DNA of 64,000 nt from Clostridium sp. C8-1-8 (GCF_009928445.1 NZ_JAABNO010000002.1:372001-436000); one strand, 5' to 3'. Positions 1-9,296 are shown, counted from the stretch's first letter. Notes: a model not told the origin generated them from the sequence alone. A program made the numbers and translations.

Positions 1-1
1 G

Positions 2-1384
2 GTTAAGAGACGTTCAAAAGCCAAATACCACAGAATGAGTGTAACTGCTTTTTTACTTTTATTAATTATCCCAACATTATATTTAACCTATGCTCATTAT
101 AAAATCGATAAATATGACAGAGGTTTTACTAACCAAATGATTTTTAGAAAAAGCTGGTCACCTAATCAGACCATGTCAAACTTGACACCATTGGGATATC
201 ATATTTTTGATTCCTATAATTTTTATGTAGAAAGCAAGCCGTATGTTATTTCAAGTAGTGAAAAAAAGAACATACAAAAATGGTTTGATGATAAAAAGGA
301 GAACTTACCTGATAACCAATACAAAGGAATGTTTAAGGGCAAGAATCTTTTAGTGGTTCAATGGGAATCCCTTGAAAACTTTGTTATTAATCAAAAGGTA
401 GAAGGTCAAGAGATTACTCCGACTTTAAATAAATTACTATCAAACAGTATATACTTTAACAATTTCTATGAACAGACCTATAATGGAACAAGTTCTGATG
501 GTGAGCTTGTAACTGAAACTTCAGTATTTCCAGTAAGGGAAGGAGCAACTTTCTTTAGATATCCTAACAATACATATCAGTACTCTTTACCAAACGTTAT
601 GAAGAGCTTAGGATATAATACTTTTGCTTCTCATCCTGATAAGGGGTCATACTGGAATTGGATGCCTGCTCTTAGATCCATTGGATTTGAAAAAGCTATA
701 GATTCAACTAATTACAACATTGATGAAGTTATAAATTTAGGTATTAGTGATAAAAGTTACTTAAAGCAACTACCAGATAAGATTAAGGCATTGAAGTCTC
801 CTTTTTATGCTTATACAGTAACTTTAACAAGCCATGCACCTTTTGATATACCAGATAAGTATAGGGAGATAAAACTTCCTAAAGAATTGGAAGGAACTAA
901 ACTTGGTGGCTATTTCCAAAGTATTCAGTACACCGATAAGTATATTGGACAAATGCTTGAGCAACTAGATAAGTCTGGAGTATTGGACAATACAGTTGTT
1001 GTATTTTATGGAGATCACGAAGGTGTTCATAAGTTCTATGATGATGAAATAAAGAATATTTCATACAAAGGGGACTGGTGGAAGGAAAACGACAGAAGAG
1101 TACCTCTAATAATATACTCGAAGGGGCAGAACGGAAAGACGATATCAACCTTTGGAGGACAGTGTGATACATTACCTACTTTAGCATATCTTTTTGGTGC
1201 TGATGTAAATCAAATGGAAGATAAGATATTTGGACGTAATCTTCTAAATACAAAGAAAGATTATACTGTTTTATCAACTAGACAGTTTTTAGGTACAGAA
1301 AGCTATCCAGGAGAAAAGGAAAGAATGCTTGAAAGTATTGATTTGGGAGACAAGCTGATCAGAGCAAATTATTTCAAAAAGTAG
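2..1384 (+). CDS. LTA synthase-like sulfatase-fold membrane enzyme (5' truncated by window edge)
   Basis: The reading frame is open to the left edge of the window, and the first visible ATG (35) lies just before a membrane helix, so the N-terminal membrane domain is cut off. What remains is the last helix and the extracellular alkaline-phosphatase-fold domain of lipoteichoic acid synthase type enzymes, which move glycerol-phosphate from phosphatidylglycerol onto a lipid anchor or sugar. Numbered from the ATG at 35, candidate catalytic residues are Glu111 (QWESLE), the Thr152 nucleophile (NGTSSDGE), the His of TSHAPFD and Asp327-His328 (YGDHEG). The next gene follows after 11 bases. A phosphoglycerol transferase acting on another polymer cannot be excluded. 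Confidence 0.85.
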   Translation, partial: VKRRSKAKYHRMSVTAFLLLLIIPTLYLTYAHYKIDKYDRGFTNQMIFRKSWSPNQTMSNLTPLGYHIFDSYNFYVESKPYVISSSEKKNIQKWFDDKKENLPDNQYKGMFKGKNLLVVQWESLENFVINQKVEGQEITPTLNKLLSNSIYFNNFYEQTYNGTSSDGELVTETSVFPVREGATFFRYPNNTYQYSLPNVMKSLGYNTFASHPDKGSYWNWMPALRSIGFEKAIDSTNYNIDEVINLGISDKSYLKQLPDKIKALKSPFYAYTVTLTSHAPFDIPDKYREIKLPKELEGTKLGGYFQSIQYTDKYIGQMLEQLDKSGVLDNTVVVFYGDHEGVHKFYDDEIKNISYKGDWWKENDRRVPLIIYSKGQNGKTISTFGGQCDTLPTLAYLFGADVNQMEDKIFGRNLLNTKKDYTVLSTRQFLGTESYPGEKERMLESIDLGDKLIRANYFKK

Positions 1385-1395
1385 GTGAGGTAATT

Positions 1396-1698
1396 ATGGA
1401 AAATAAAACATTAGATAATAACCCAATGAATAACAAAGATATTATAGAAGCTAAGAAGAATAAGTTTCTTTATATAATTCCTTTATTAAATATTATTTTC
1501 CCAGTACTATCTGTAGAGGGATTAGTTCCATGGGCTGTAGCAACATACTTTTGCTACAAAGGAATAAAATCTATAAATACGGTTAAAAATCCTTTAAAAA
1601 AATGCATTACCTATTTGTTGATGAGCGGATTTATAATATTGGCTTATAATCTTACCGTGTATTTTGTAAGTAAATATTTGGTTAAGCTATTAATGTAG
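1396..1698 (+). CDS. Small two-helix membrane protein, unknown function
   Basis: A 100-residue protein with a charged N-terminus (about residues 1-25) and two hydrophobic regions (about 26-55 and 70-98). It has a good AGGTGAGG-type ribosome binding site and sits 11 bases after the LTA synthase-like gene, so the two are probably co-transcribed. I do not recognise a family. Location and topology suggest a membrane accessory factor of the upstream enzyme, but that is inference only. Confidence 0.65.
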   Translation: MENKTLDNNPMNNKDIIEAKKNKFLYIIPLLNIIFPVLSVEGLVPWAVATYFCYKGIKSINTVKNPLKKCITYLLMSGFIILAYNLTVYFVSKYLVKLLM

Positions 1699-1757
1699 TA
1701 GACTTAAGGCATATGTATAGTATTGTTTAAAATACAGTAAGAATATAAATATCTAAA

Positions 1758-1806
1758 TAAAATAGCTTATAGAAGAGTTAAACTTCTATAAGCTATTTTA
1801 TTTTTT
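1758..1806 (+). terminator. Intrinsic terminator
   Basis: A perfect 18-bp stem (1758-1775 with 1783-1800) with a 7-base loop, followed by a T run. It lies between convergent genes and probably ends the transcript from 1698. Confidence 0.85.
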
Positions 1807-1946
1807 AACCTATATATTATTTTTAGTTAAAAAGAGTTTTTATATTATTACAGCTTGATACCTAGCTAGTTGAAACAAGCTTCTATAAACTTAAACTGAA
1901 GCAATGTGCTTTATTATAATCAGTGGCTTTTACTAATAAATGTGTA

Positions 1947-2687
1947 TTACTTAACTTCAGTAATGTGAGACCAGTATCTTTTAGGCATAAAATGTCGTCT
2001 AAGTTTTTCATTTTTTCTTTCTTCGATATTTACAGCAGTATAAAAGGTCTTCCACAGTGTTTCAAAACTAGAGTCGTTGCTTGAGTTCTCAATTGTAAAT
2101 CCATCAGCTTTAGACAAATCTATTATTATACTTTCTGATCTATTATAGATTATAGCTTTTTCACGCTTTACGTCATGTAATATAAAATTTTGATCTGAGA
2201 ATCTATTGGTAAAGTGAGTTATTATTATAGGAAGTATGTTATGATCTGGTTCTATAGAAGCATAATAGCTTAGGTGGCCAATTTCCTTGAATCTAACAAA
2301 ACCAGTGAATCTGTGAGCTTCATAGGTAACTCTTCTACAATATTTATCAACCAGCATTATCACGTCATTATTTTTGGCCAGATTAACTTTAACACCATAC
2401 TTGAAGGATAGTTTCAGATATTTCAATATTATATCTTCGCAATCTTCATATTCACTAAGATAAAGGTGATATATATTTTCAAGAGTAGTAGCACTAAGTT
2501 TATTTTCTATAGAGTAGTATACTTTATCAAACTTATCTTTTTCAAATTCAATCTCTACAGTTTCGTTTAATAGACTAGGAGTGTAGTTAAACTTTCTCTT
2601 AATAGTACAGGGCTCTTTGGAGGAAAAAGCATAGAATACTGCCGTTAGCAACGCTTCAAAAGTTCCATCATAGATAAATTCCTTCAT
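1947..2687 (-). CDS. DUF4130 / TIGR03915-type DNA metabolism protein
   Basis: A 246-residue soluble protein matching the family that is always found beside, or fused to, a UDG-like domain and a radical SAM partner (TIGR03915, DUF4130). Landmarks are the N-terminal YDGTFEALLTAVFYAF and the C-terminal PKRYWSHITE motif. It is separated by 11 bases from the upstream radical SAM gene and is clearly in the same operon. No uracil-DNA glycosylase domain is fused here. The family is assigned to DNA repair or modification only by context; no reaction is known to me. The operon promoter carries an SOS-type box (4107-4118), which supports a DNA-damage role. Confidence 0.8.
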   Translation of the reverse strand: MKEFIYDGTFEALLTAVFYAFSSKEPCTIKRKFNYTPSLLNETVEIEFEKDKFDKVYYSIENKLSATTLENIYHLYLSEYEDCEDIILKYLKLSFKYGVKVNLAKNNDVIMLVDKYCRRVTYEAHRFTGFVRFKEIGHLSYYASIEPDHNILPIIITHFTNRFSDQNFILHDVKREKAIIYNRSESIIIDLSKADGFTIENSSNDSSFETLWKTFYTAVNIEERKNEKLRRHFMPKRYWSHITEVK

Positions 2688-2698
2688 GAATATCCCTC

Positions 2699-4054
2699 CT
2701 ATAGTTCTCCAGTTAATGAACTTGGTCTATCGTTTAATAATAATATTTTATTCGTTGTAGTATTAAAGTCAACGTTATCAGGTAAGAGAAATTTTTTATC
2801 TATTTTATCAAAAAAGCTTAGCTGCTCTCCTTCATTTTCTAAGATATTTAGATCAAATCTAGGGGTTAAAGCAGTTTTTACCTTTTCCTCATCTAGTGGA
2901 ACGGAGCCGTAATACCTTCCTTTGCAGGTTATGAAATACTGAGCTCTTTTCAATACAACCCCTAGCTTTTTCAAATCTTGAAAGTCTAAGGCTGATATCT
3001 TACGAGCGCTCATAATCTTTTGTGCACCTCTTATACCTATGCCAGGAATTCTAATTAAGGTTTCGTAGGGAGCTTTATTGATTTCAACTGGGAAAAGATG
3101 AATATTGTTTAAAGCCCAAAAGGTCTTAGGGTCAAAGTTAATATCAAAGTTTGGATTTTTGTCGGTTAGAAGTTCTTCAGCTTTAAAGCCATAAACACGT
3201 AACAGCCAGTCACCTTGATAAAGTCTATGCTCCCTTAAAGTGGGAGGATTCTTTAACTCTGGTAGGTTTCTACCTGTATTAACTGGAACATAAGCTGAGT
3301 AATATACTCTTTTAAGTGAATATTTTTCATAAAGGCCTTCAGATAAATTAAGTATATTAAGATCGCTTTCCTTTGTAGCTCCAACTATAAGCTGAGTACT
3401 TTGTCCTCCAGGTACAAATAAAGGTGCTCTTCGAAATACTTTATTCTCAGATCTACTGATTTGGATACCATTTTTTATAAGCTTCATAGGCTGAAAAATA
3501 TTTTCTTTTGTCTTATCTGGTGCCAATAACTTTAAAGACTGAGAAGAAGGAAGTTCAAGATTAACACTCATTCTATCTGCAAAAGTACCGGCTTTCTTTA
3601 TAAGCTCTTCATCAGCTCCAGGAATGGCTTTTAAGTGTATATACCCTTTAAAACCATGTTCTGTCCTTAGCTTTTCAACTACTCTGGTTAAGGTCTCCAT
3701 AGTTGCGTTAGGTGTATTAAAAACAGCAGAACTTAAAAATAAGCCCTCTATATAATTTCTTCTATAAAAATTCATAGTAAGGTTCACTACTTCATCAGCT
3801 GTAAAAGCAGCTCTTTCAATATCATTGCTTTTTCTATTGATGCAGTAAGCGCAATCATAAATGCAATAATTTGTTAGGAGTATCTTTAATAGTGAGATGC
3901 ATCTTCCATCAGGAGTAAAGCTATGGCATATACCTCCGCTTGCTACAGAACCTAAGTCTCCTTTCTTTGAAGAACGGCTTGAACCAGAAGAGGAACAAGA
4001 CACATCATATTTTGCTGCACCGCTAAGAATTCTAAGTTTTTCATTTATATCCAT
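2699..4054 (-). CDS. Putative DNA modification/repair radical SAM protein (TIGR03916 type)
   Basis: A 451-residue radical SAM enzyme. The [4Fe-4S]-binding CxxxCxxC is seen in NYCIYDCAYC, about residues 62-71, followed by a TIM-barrel region. A helix-hairpin-helix DNA-binding element is present near residues 330-350 (RIPGIGIRGAQKI). This architecture is typical of the UDG-linked radical SAM family. It is the first gene of a two-gene operon with the DUF4130 protein. The Ser-rich stretch near residues 20-30 is common in this family. Substrate is unknown; DNA repair is inferred from the HhH motif, the partner and the SOS-like promoter. Confidence 0.85.
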   Translation of the reverse strand: MDINEKLRILSGAAKYDVSCSSSGSSRSSKKGDLGSVASGGICHSFTPDGRCISLLKILLTNYCIYDCAYCINRKSNDIERAAFTADEVVNLTMNFYRRNYIEGLFLSSAVFNTPNATMETLTRVVEKLRTEHGFKGYIHLKAIPGADEELIKKAGTFADRMSVNLELPSSQSLKLLAPDKTKENIFQPMKLIKNGIQISRSENKVFRRAPLFVPGGQSTQLIVGATKESDLNILNLSEGLYEKYSLKRVYYSAYVPVNTGRNLPELKNPPTLREHRLYQGDWLLRVYGFKAEELLTDKNPNFDINFDPKTFWALNNIHLFPVEINKAPYETLIRIPGIGIRGAQKIMSARKISALDFQDLKKLGVVLKRAQYFITCKGRYYGSVPLDEEKVKTALTPRFDLNILENEGEQLSFFDKIDKKFLLPDNVDFNTTTNKILLLNDRPSSLTGEL

Positions 4055-4083
4055 GTTATCACCGTCTTTATGTTAATAAATAT

Positions 4084-4118
4084 ATTATATATGATAATTT
4101 TGATGAGAACAAGCGTTC
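4084..4118 (-). promoter_or_regulatory. Promoter with LexA (SOS) box for the radical SAM operon
   Basis: On the minus strand, a -35 TTGTTC (4107-4112) and a -10 TATAAT (4084-4089) are separated by exactly 17 bp. The -35 element lies inside GAACAAGCGTTC (4107-4118), a perfect GAAC-N4-GTTC dyad, which matches the clostridial/Bacillus LexA operator form. The rest of the 362-base divergent gap (4119-4482) shows no further feature I can support. Confidence 0.7.
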
Positions 4119-4482
4119 TTTTTAACGTTTATATTATATGAAGCTTGTAAGGTTTTATTCAATAATCGATGTGCTAGTTTGTTAAAAAAATTTTATGAAG
4201 TCATAAAGCAGAAAATTATATAAGTTGAAAAAATATTAAATCGATTAAGTACTGACACTTACATATTTAAATTTTTCAAAAAAATCAAGATTATGAATTG
4301 GTTTTACATTAATGGAAACACTATTTTTATGTGCTAATAATAAGGAAATTAATGATCTAATGATGAAATTGTTTAGAATATCCTAATTTATAGGCTTTAA
4401 CTAATATGGTTGCTTAATGATAATTGTGCAAGTGCAGTTATATTCCAAAGTTACTGTCTGGATATCTAAGGAGGATAGCTTT

Positions 4483-5679
4483 ATGAAAATATTAATAACT
4501 ACAGATACCTATTTTCCTATGATTAATGGAGTTGTCGCTTCAGTAACTAATTTATATAATGAGTTGAAACTGAAAGGGCATAAAGTAAAAATATTGACTT
4601 TATCTAATGACAGAAAAGAAACTGTTAGAGGAGATATTTATTACTTAAAATCAATTGGCATAGGTGTTTATCCTGATGCTAGAATTAAGTTTCCTTTACA
4701 TAATAGACTTATAGGTGAAATAATTCGATGGAACCCTGATATTATTCACTCTCAAACTGAATTTTCAATGATGCTTGTTTCTAAATATATATCAAATAAA
4801 TTAAATATACCTATAATTCATACATATCATACTATGTACGAAGACTATTTAGGATATGTTTTAGGAGGAAGGTTAATAACTAAGAATACATCTGCAAAGT
4901 TTATTAGGATGCTTTTAAACAGTTTAGATAGTGTAATAGCACCTACTCAAAAAGCAAAAGACTCTTTGCTAAGCTATGGGGTAAACACATCAATAAATGT
5001 GATACCTACAGGGATAAACTTAAAGAGATTCAAAAAAGAACTTCTAAACGATGAAAAGAAAAGGATAAAGAAGAATCTTAATATAAGAGAAGACGATAGG
5101 GTTATAGCGTATGTAGGTAGAATTGGCCAAGAGAAAAATATAAGTGAAATAATTGACTTTATGAGGGATTTAATAACGGTTAATAAAAAAATAAAACTTA
5201 TAATTGTAGGAGGAGGGCCATATTTAGAAAAACTAAAGTGTGAGGTAACATATAAAGGCATAGAGAAAAACGTTATATTTACTGGTATGATAAGATCAGA
5301 AGAAGTTTATAAATACTATAAGATAGCTGAAATATTTGTTACAGCATCTTCTAGTGAAACACAGGGGCTTACATATATAGAGGCACTTAGTAGTGGATGC
5401 CCTGTAGTTTGTAAATACGATACTTGTATCGATGGAGTAATAGAACAAGGGAAAAATGGTTTTGCCTATAGAGGTAGAAAAGAATATACATATTATATAA
5501 ACAAAATTCTTAATGATCATGATTTAAGATACAATATGAAACAAAGTGCTCTAATTAAAGCTGATGAGTATTCCAGTGAAATTTTCTGTAATAAAGTGTT
5601 GGAGGAGTACTACAGAGTTTTAAAGAGTACAGCCAACATAGAAATAGATTTAGTAAATGTGATTAATCATAAAACATAA
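4483..5679 (+). CDS. GT4-family glycosyltransferase, probable diacylglycerol glucosyltransferase-like
   Basis: A 398-residue GT-B glycosyltransferase of family 4. The N-terminal TDTYFPMINGVVASV motif resembles monoglucosyl-diacylglycerol synthases (LafA/alMGS type). The C-terminal nucleotide-sugar domain has VGRIGQEKN and the acidic EX7E region TQGLTYIEALSSGCPVV. I place the start at the ATG at 4483 because AAGGAGG lies 7 bases upstream; a longer reading frame from 4417 lacks a ribosome binding site. A second GT4 enzyme and a flippase-like protein sit on the opposite strand just downstream, and an LTA synthase-like gene is 3 kb upstream, so synthesis of a glycolipid anchor is a reasonable inference. 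Exact sugar and acceptor are not visible. Confidence 0.8.
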   Translation: MKILITTDTYFPMINGVVASVTNLYNELKLKGHKVKILTLSNDRKETVRGDIYYLKSIGIGVYPDARIKFPLHNRLIGEIIRWNPDIIHSQTEFSMMLVSKYISNKLNIPIIHTYHTMYEDYLGYVLGGRLITKNTSAKFIRMLLNSLDSVIAPTQKAKDSLLSYGVNTSINVIPTGINLKRFKKELLNDEKKRIKKNLNIREDDRVIAYVGRIGQEKNISEIIDFMRDLITVNKKIKLIIVGGGPYLEKLKCEVTYKGIEKNVIFTGMIRSEEVYKYYKIAEIFVTASSSETQGLTYIEALSSGCPVVCKYDTCIDGVIEQGKNGFAYRGRKEYTYYINKILNDHDLRYNMKQSALIKADEYSSEIFCNKVLEEYYRVLKSTANIEIDLVNVINHKT

Positions 5680-5715
5680 TTATTAAAATAATAGTGAATT
5701 ACCTTCCTAAAGTAA

Positions 5716-5746
5716 AAAACCTAGCAGATACTAGGTTTTATTTTTT
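5716..5746. terminator. Bidirectional terminator between convergent genes
   Basis: Stem AAAACCTAG (5716-5724) with CTAGGTTTT (5731-5739), 6-base loop, A run before and T run after. It overlaps the stop codon of the minus-strand gene ending at 5731. Confidence 0.75.
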
Positions 5747-6753
5747 TGCAAACTATTATGGGGAAAGAGTAAACTTAATATACTTCCAATAGCTATTGAA
5801 GAGTAGTATGTTATGAGTCTCCATAAAAAAATAGCTGTTATTATTGTTCCAGATTTAAAAAATAGTCCGTAGATTAAGTAGAAGCCACCTTCAGCACCAC
5901 CTTCAGCACCGGGAAGTGGAATTATTACCATGAAGTTAACTAAAAATACCTGTGCAGCTATCATTGTAATAATATCTTCAGCATTAAATCCAAAACTTCT
6001 ATATATACAGTAAGGGATAGAAAAGAAGGCTAACCATTGAAGTATTGTTAGTATAGAAGCTTTCATACACATTTTTTTATATTTTGTTATAAGCAGTGCA
6101 TTTTCGTGGAAGTTTTCTAATTCTTTTTCAACCTTATTATAACTAGAATCAATATTCTTTAATAGTTTGAACCTATTTAATATTTTAAAAATCAATATTA
6201 ATAACTTTTTAGTAAGCTTGTGGCTAAATAAAAATAGAACAGCCAAAATCATAGTTATTATATGTACAATAAGGCCTGAAAAACATAGGTATAAAAAGTA
6301 GTTTACTCTTGAGTAAAAGTAATTAAATCTGAGTAAAAATGCCATTAGTAAAATTAATATATTAGTTATTTGGTGAATTATGAACTTTATCATTGATATG
6401 GAGCCTGCAATACCAATTGGTATACCACTTTCTGTCATCTCATATAGTTGAGCAGGATGACTACCAGCGGAAAAAGGAGTAATAGCACCAAAAAACTGTC
6501 CTATTATTTGAAATCTAATAGATTTAATAAATAAATCATCTATGGGATGTAACTCCTTTGTTATTACGTATATTACAAGACTCTCAAATATCCAAAATGC
6601 TATGATGAGGATTATGGCTGTAAGTAACCAAGAAAAATTCAAAGTCATTATTTCATCTATTAGTGCCTTTAGTCCTTTAGTAAATAGAAAAAATGTAATG
6701 AAGATAAAAGCTGATATGATCACTACAGCAAGATTAAGAATTTTACTCTTCAT
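5731..6753 (-). CDS. Lysylphosphatidylglycerol synthase TM region / UPF0104-type flippase-like membrane protein
   Basis: A 340-residue polytopic membrane protein with about eight hydrophobic segments. The sequences GAITPFSAGSHPAQLYEM and IPLPGAEGGAEGGF are hallmarks of the UPF0104/AglD2-like family, the flippase-like domain also found in MprF. It lacks the soluble MprF synthase domain, so it is the membrane part only. The start overlaps the end of the upstream glycosyltransferase gene by 11 bases, implying translational coupling. Likely role: moving or handling a glycosylated lipid made by the paired glycosyltransferase (inference). Confidence 0.8.
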   Translation of the reverse strand: MKSKILNLAVVIISAFIFITFFLFTKGLKALIDEIMTLNFSWLLTAIILIIAFWIFESLVIYVITKELHPIDDLFIKSIRFQIIGQFFGAITPFSAGSHPAQLYEMTESGIPIGIAGSISMIKFIIHQITNILILLMAFLLRFNYFYSRVNYFLYLCFSGLIVHIITMILAVLFLFSHKLTKKLLILIFKILNRFKLLKNIDSSYNKVEKELENFHENALLITKYKKMCMKASILTILQWLAFFSIPYCIYRSFGFNAEDIITMIAAQVFLVNFMVIIPLPGAEGGAEGGFYLIYGLFFKSGTIITAIFLWRLITYYSSIAIGSILSLLFPHNSLQKNKT

Positions 6754-7801
6754 TAAGTTTTCTCCTGGTTTTTCCTAGTTTTTGAGTATATATTTCATCA
6801 TAGAATTTCTCCCATAGCTTTAATACATAATCTTTAGAGTAAAATTCATGACACTTTGAAGACTCTTTGCACCAATGATGATAATCTTCTCCTTTTTCTT
6901 TAAGAGTAGCTATGTTTTTTATAAAATCATCTACATGAGAACCTTTTATATAGCAATCAAATAAAATACCTTTATAAATATCTAAGTCTCTCAATAGTAT
7001 TGGTATATTTAGCGACATCGATTCTAGTATAGACATTGGGAATAATTCATTATATGAAGGCAGAAACATTAAATCACAGATATTATAAATATCATTCATT
7101 TCACCTCTATCTACTATACCTAAGAATTTTACGTTTTCTGGTGGATTTTCTACAATAGTCTTTAGCTCCTTATAGCCATCAGTTATTGCACCAAATGAAA
7201 ATCCTCCAGCCCATACAAATTGTATTTCAGGCAAGTTTTTAGCAACTTCTATAAAGTCTATAACACCTTTTCTAGTTTGAACTTGACCAACTCCTAAAAC
7301 TACGAATTTGTCCAAAGATATATTATATCTTTCTTTTATACTATTAATTTTTTCAGTATCATATCTATAAAAGTTTTCTTCAGAAACAAAGTTTGGTATA
7401 TAGGTGATTTTACTTTCATTTATCTTGTAGCGTTTTAAAACATCTATAAAATATGGGTTTACCACTACTAAATGATCTACACTTTTATAAAAAGAGATCA
7501 TATATTTATAAAAAACTTTCTTTATGAAGTAGGGTAGCTTTAGGCTTTCTTCTATAGTTTCTGGAACAAAATGAACATAGGCTACAGAAGTACCTAGAAG
7601 TCTGGTAAAGGGAATGCTCAAAAAAAATTTTAAATCTATAGTATGATAGTGCATTATATCACAAAAGGATAACTTATTAACTTTTACTATATATTTATCT
7701 ATAAGACCAGTACTTACTAAGTTTACTTGTTCAATGTAAGCTGATAAAACTCCTTGCCCTTTTACTTTATCAGCAGAAGAGAGCATATTTATGGTTGGCA
7801 T
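6743..7801 (-). CDS. GT4-family glycosyltransferase, LafB-like
   Basis: A 352-residue GT-B glycosyltransferase. The N-terminal MLSSADKVKGQGVLSAYIEQ resembles the second glycosyltransferases of glycolipid-anchor synthesis (LafB-like enzymes adding a second sugar to a glycosyl-diacylglycerol). The C-terminal half has VGQVQTRKGVIDF and the EX7E-like FPMSILESMSLNIPILL. It is the first gene of a two-gene operon with the flippase-like protein. Together with the gene at 4483 it forms a plausible two-step glycolipid route. Donor sugar and acceptor are not determined by the sequence. Confidence 0.75.
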   Translation of the reverse strand: MPTINMLSSADKVKGQGVLSAYIEQVNLVSTGLIDKYIVKVNKLSFCDIMHYHTIDLKFFLSIPFTRLLGTSVAYVHFVPETIEESLKLPYFIKKVFYKYMISFYKSVDHLVVVNPYFIDVLKRYKINESKITYIPNFVSEENFYRYDTEKINSIKERYNISLDKFVVLGVGQVQTRKGVIDFIEVAKNLPEIQFVWAGGFSFGAITDGYKELKTIVENPPENVKFLGIVDRGEMNDIYNICDLMFLPSYNELFPMSILESMSLNIPILLRDLDIYKGILFDCYIKGSHVDDFIKNIATLKEKGEDYHHWCKESSKCHEFYSKDYVLKLWEKFYDEIYTQKLGKTRRKLNEE

Positions 7802-7974
7802 TAAAAAACCTCCTTTTATAAATCAACATATATTTAGTTTCTGTAAAACTTCAATGTATATTCCTTTTTTAGAATTTAATTATAAGAGGAAGTTACAGTT
7901 TTTTTCTTAATACAGATTCTTCTAATAGGACTTATGGTAAACTTTTTATACTTCTTAGAACAGTATAAAAATTT

Positions 7975-8092
7975 TTGCTAGCTAAACCTAATGATTTCAA
8001 GGGCTTACAACAACTATTTAAAGTAACTGTAAAAATATAATCTTGTTGACGGACAGATTTTCATTATATGTATTCAGAAATGCAGAGATAGA
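7975..8092 (+). repeat. Degenerate copy of the dispersed intergenic repeat (copy F)
   Basis: This stretch in the 491-base gap aligns over its length with the repeat at 39.6-39.9 kb and 44.6 kb. Shared blocks are GCTAAACCTA (here 7981-7990), TTTCAAGGGCTTA, CTATTTA..GTAAC.GTAAAAA and the tail CAGATTTTCATTATATGTATTCAG. It is the most diverged copy. No gene is visible elsewhere in 7802-8292. Confidence 0.5.
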
Positions 8093-8187
8093 AAAATTAC
8101 TGAAAATTGGGCATATGTAGATTTAGAATTGTTTTTTGAAAATATTTTATGTGTTAAATGACTAAATTTTCCTTTGTATAACAAAAA

Positions 8188-8222
8188 GGATATAAGCAAA
8201 AATACTTATATCCCAATAGTAG
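8188..8222 (-). terminator. Terminator hairpin for the C39-like gene
   Basis: GGATATAAG (8188-8196) pairs with CTTATATCC (8205-8213); on the minus strand the stem is followed by TTTTTG. It lies about 80 bases past the stop codon at 8293. Confidence 0.6.
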
Positions 8223-8292
8223 AAGTTCAATTTTTTACTAAACATATAATGTTTTAAGTTCACCTAAACATTGTATCAAATTCAGCTTGTTT

Positions 8293-8937
8293 TTAAGTAA
8301 AATAAGCTAATCTTATGACATCCTTAGGCCTTCTATGATTCCATAGTAAGTCTAAATCAATTTGGTGGAATTCACCATAAGTTGATACAGAGATGTAATG
8401 TTTATTGTTGTTAGGGTTAATCAATAGATTAGTTATAGTCATCCAATGCCAAGTATAATCCTCAAGTTCTTTAACTGGATGCTTTAATATCAAAATTGCT
8501 ATAGGTAGCTTTAAATTTAAAGCTTCATAAATAAAATCTATTGCATTGTCCATGGTAGCTTGTTCGTCTAATATATGGGGGACCAAAGACACACCTCTAC
8601 TTTGTGAAAAAGACAAAACATTTTCGCTGAATTGCTCTACAGAAGTAAGTCCAAACATCCCAGGAATTACATACTTACGTACTTCAATCATATGCTCTAC
8701 AAAATCTTTTTTATTGATAATATCCTTATATGGATACAAATTATTAAATTTATCTGGAGCTAATTTAGAAAGATATGCAGTTATATTCGCTGCAGCAACA
8801 GGGCCACAGCCACTAAGCTGATGAGCCTTCTTTGGAAACCAGTACTGATTACCGCCATAATGTATTGTTTCGGAATCATAAATTGAAAGCTGTATCTCTT
8901 CTAGATTAGGATAGTTTTGCATTTTAAAATTTTCCAT
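8293..8937 (-). CDS. Cysteine-peptidase-fold (C39/papain-like) protein
   Basis: A 214-residue protein with no signal peptide or membrane segment. HQLSGCGPVAAANI puts a candidate nucleophile Cys at residue 44, and YTWHWMTITN gives a candidate His at residue 163, the order seen in papain-like C39 folds. The strongest ribosome binding site (AAAGGTGG) places the start at the ATG at 8937; a GTG three codons upstream would overlap that site. It stands alone between terminators. Substrate unknown; no ABC transporter or peptide substrate gene is adjacent, so bacteriocin-leader processing is not supported. It may be a cytoplasmic peptidase or amide hydrolase. Confidence 0.6.
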   Translation of the reverse strand: MENFKMQNYPNLEEIQLSIYDSETIHYGGNQYWFPKKAHQLSGCGPVAAANITAYLSKLAPDKFNNLYPYKDIINKKDFVEHMIEVRKYVIPGMFGLTSVEQFSENVLSFSQSRGVSLVPHILDEQATMDNAIDFIYEALNLKLPIAILILKHPVKELEDYTWHWMTITNLLINPNNNKHYISVSTYGEFHQIDLDLLWNHRRPKDVIRLAYFT

Positions 8938-9296
8938 TGCTACCACCTTTCCGCATAATAGCTCTTGTTTTTTTACTCTTTATCTACTTATATGTGAAGA
9001 ATCTTCTGAAAAATCTGAAAAGTAATAATCAACACAATAATTAACTGCCGTCTTTAGTTATTTAGTAAGTTTTATTTAAAAGAGTAATAAGAACTTGCTT
9101 ATAACGCTTACTATATAAAATAGTTAGTAGTTTTAATATACTATATTTTTATGAAGTAGTAAATTAGATAAATATGACATAGGAACTACATTGACTAAAA
9201 ATCATAGCAAAAATGAAGAGCCTTGGATTTAATATTTTATAAGAATCAGTGGTGAAAGATATTGAAGAGGCTTAAGATAATTGGTAAAAGAAAGAA
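8938..9296. other. Intergenic region without recognisable gene
   Basis: AT-rich, with stop codons in every frame at short intervals. I see no RNA gene or strong promoter. The promoters of the minus-strand gene ending at 8293 must lie in its right-hand part but are not distinctive. Confidence 0.5.

Noticed and set aside
8546..8821. Plus-strand gene inside the C39-like gene
   Set aside because: It is an antisense frame of a gene with recognisable Cys and His motifs and has no proper start signal.
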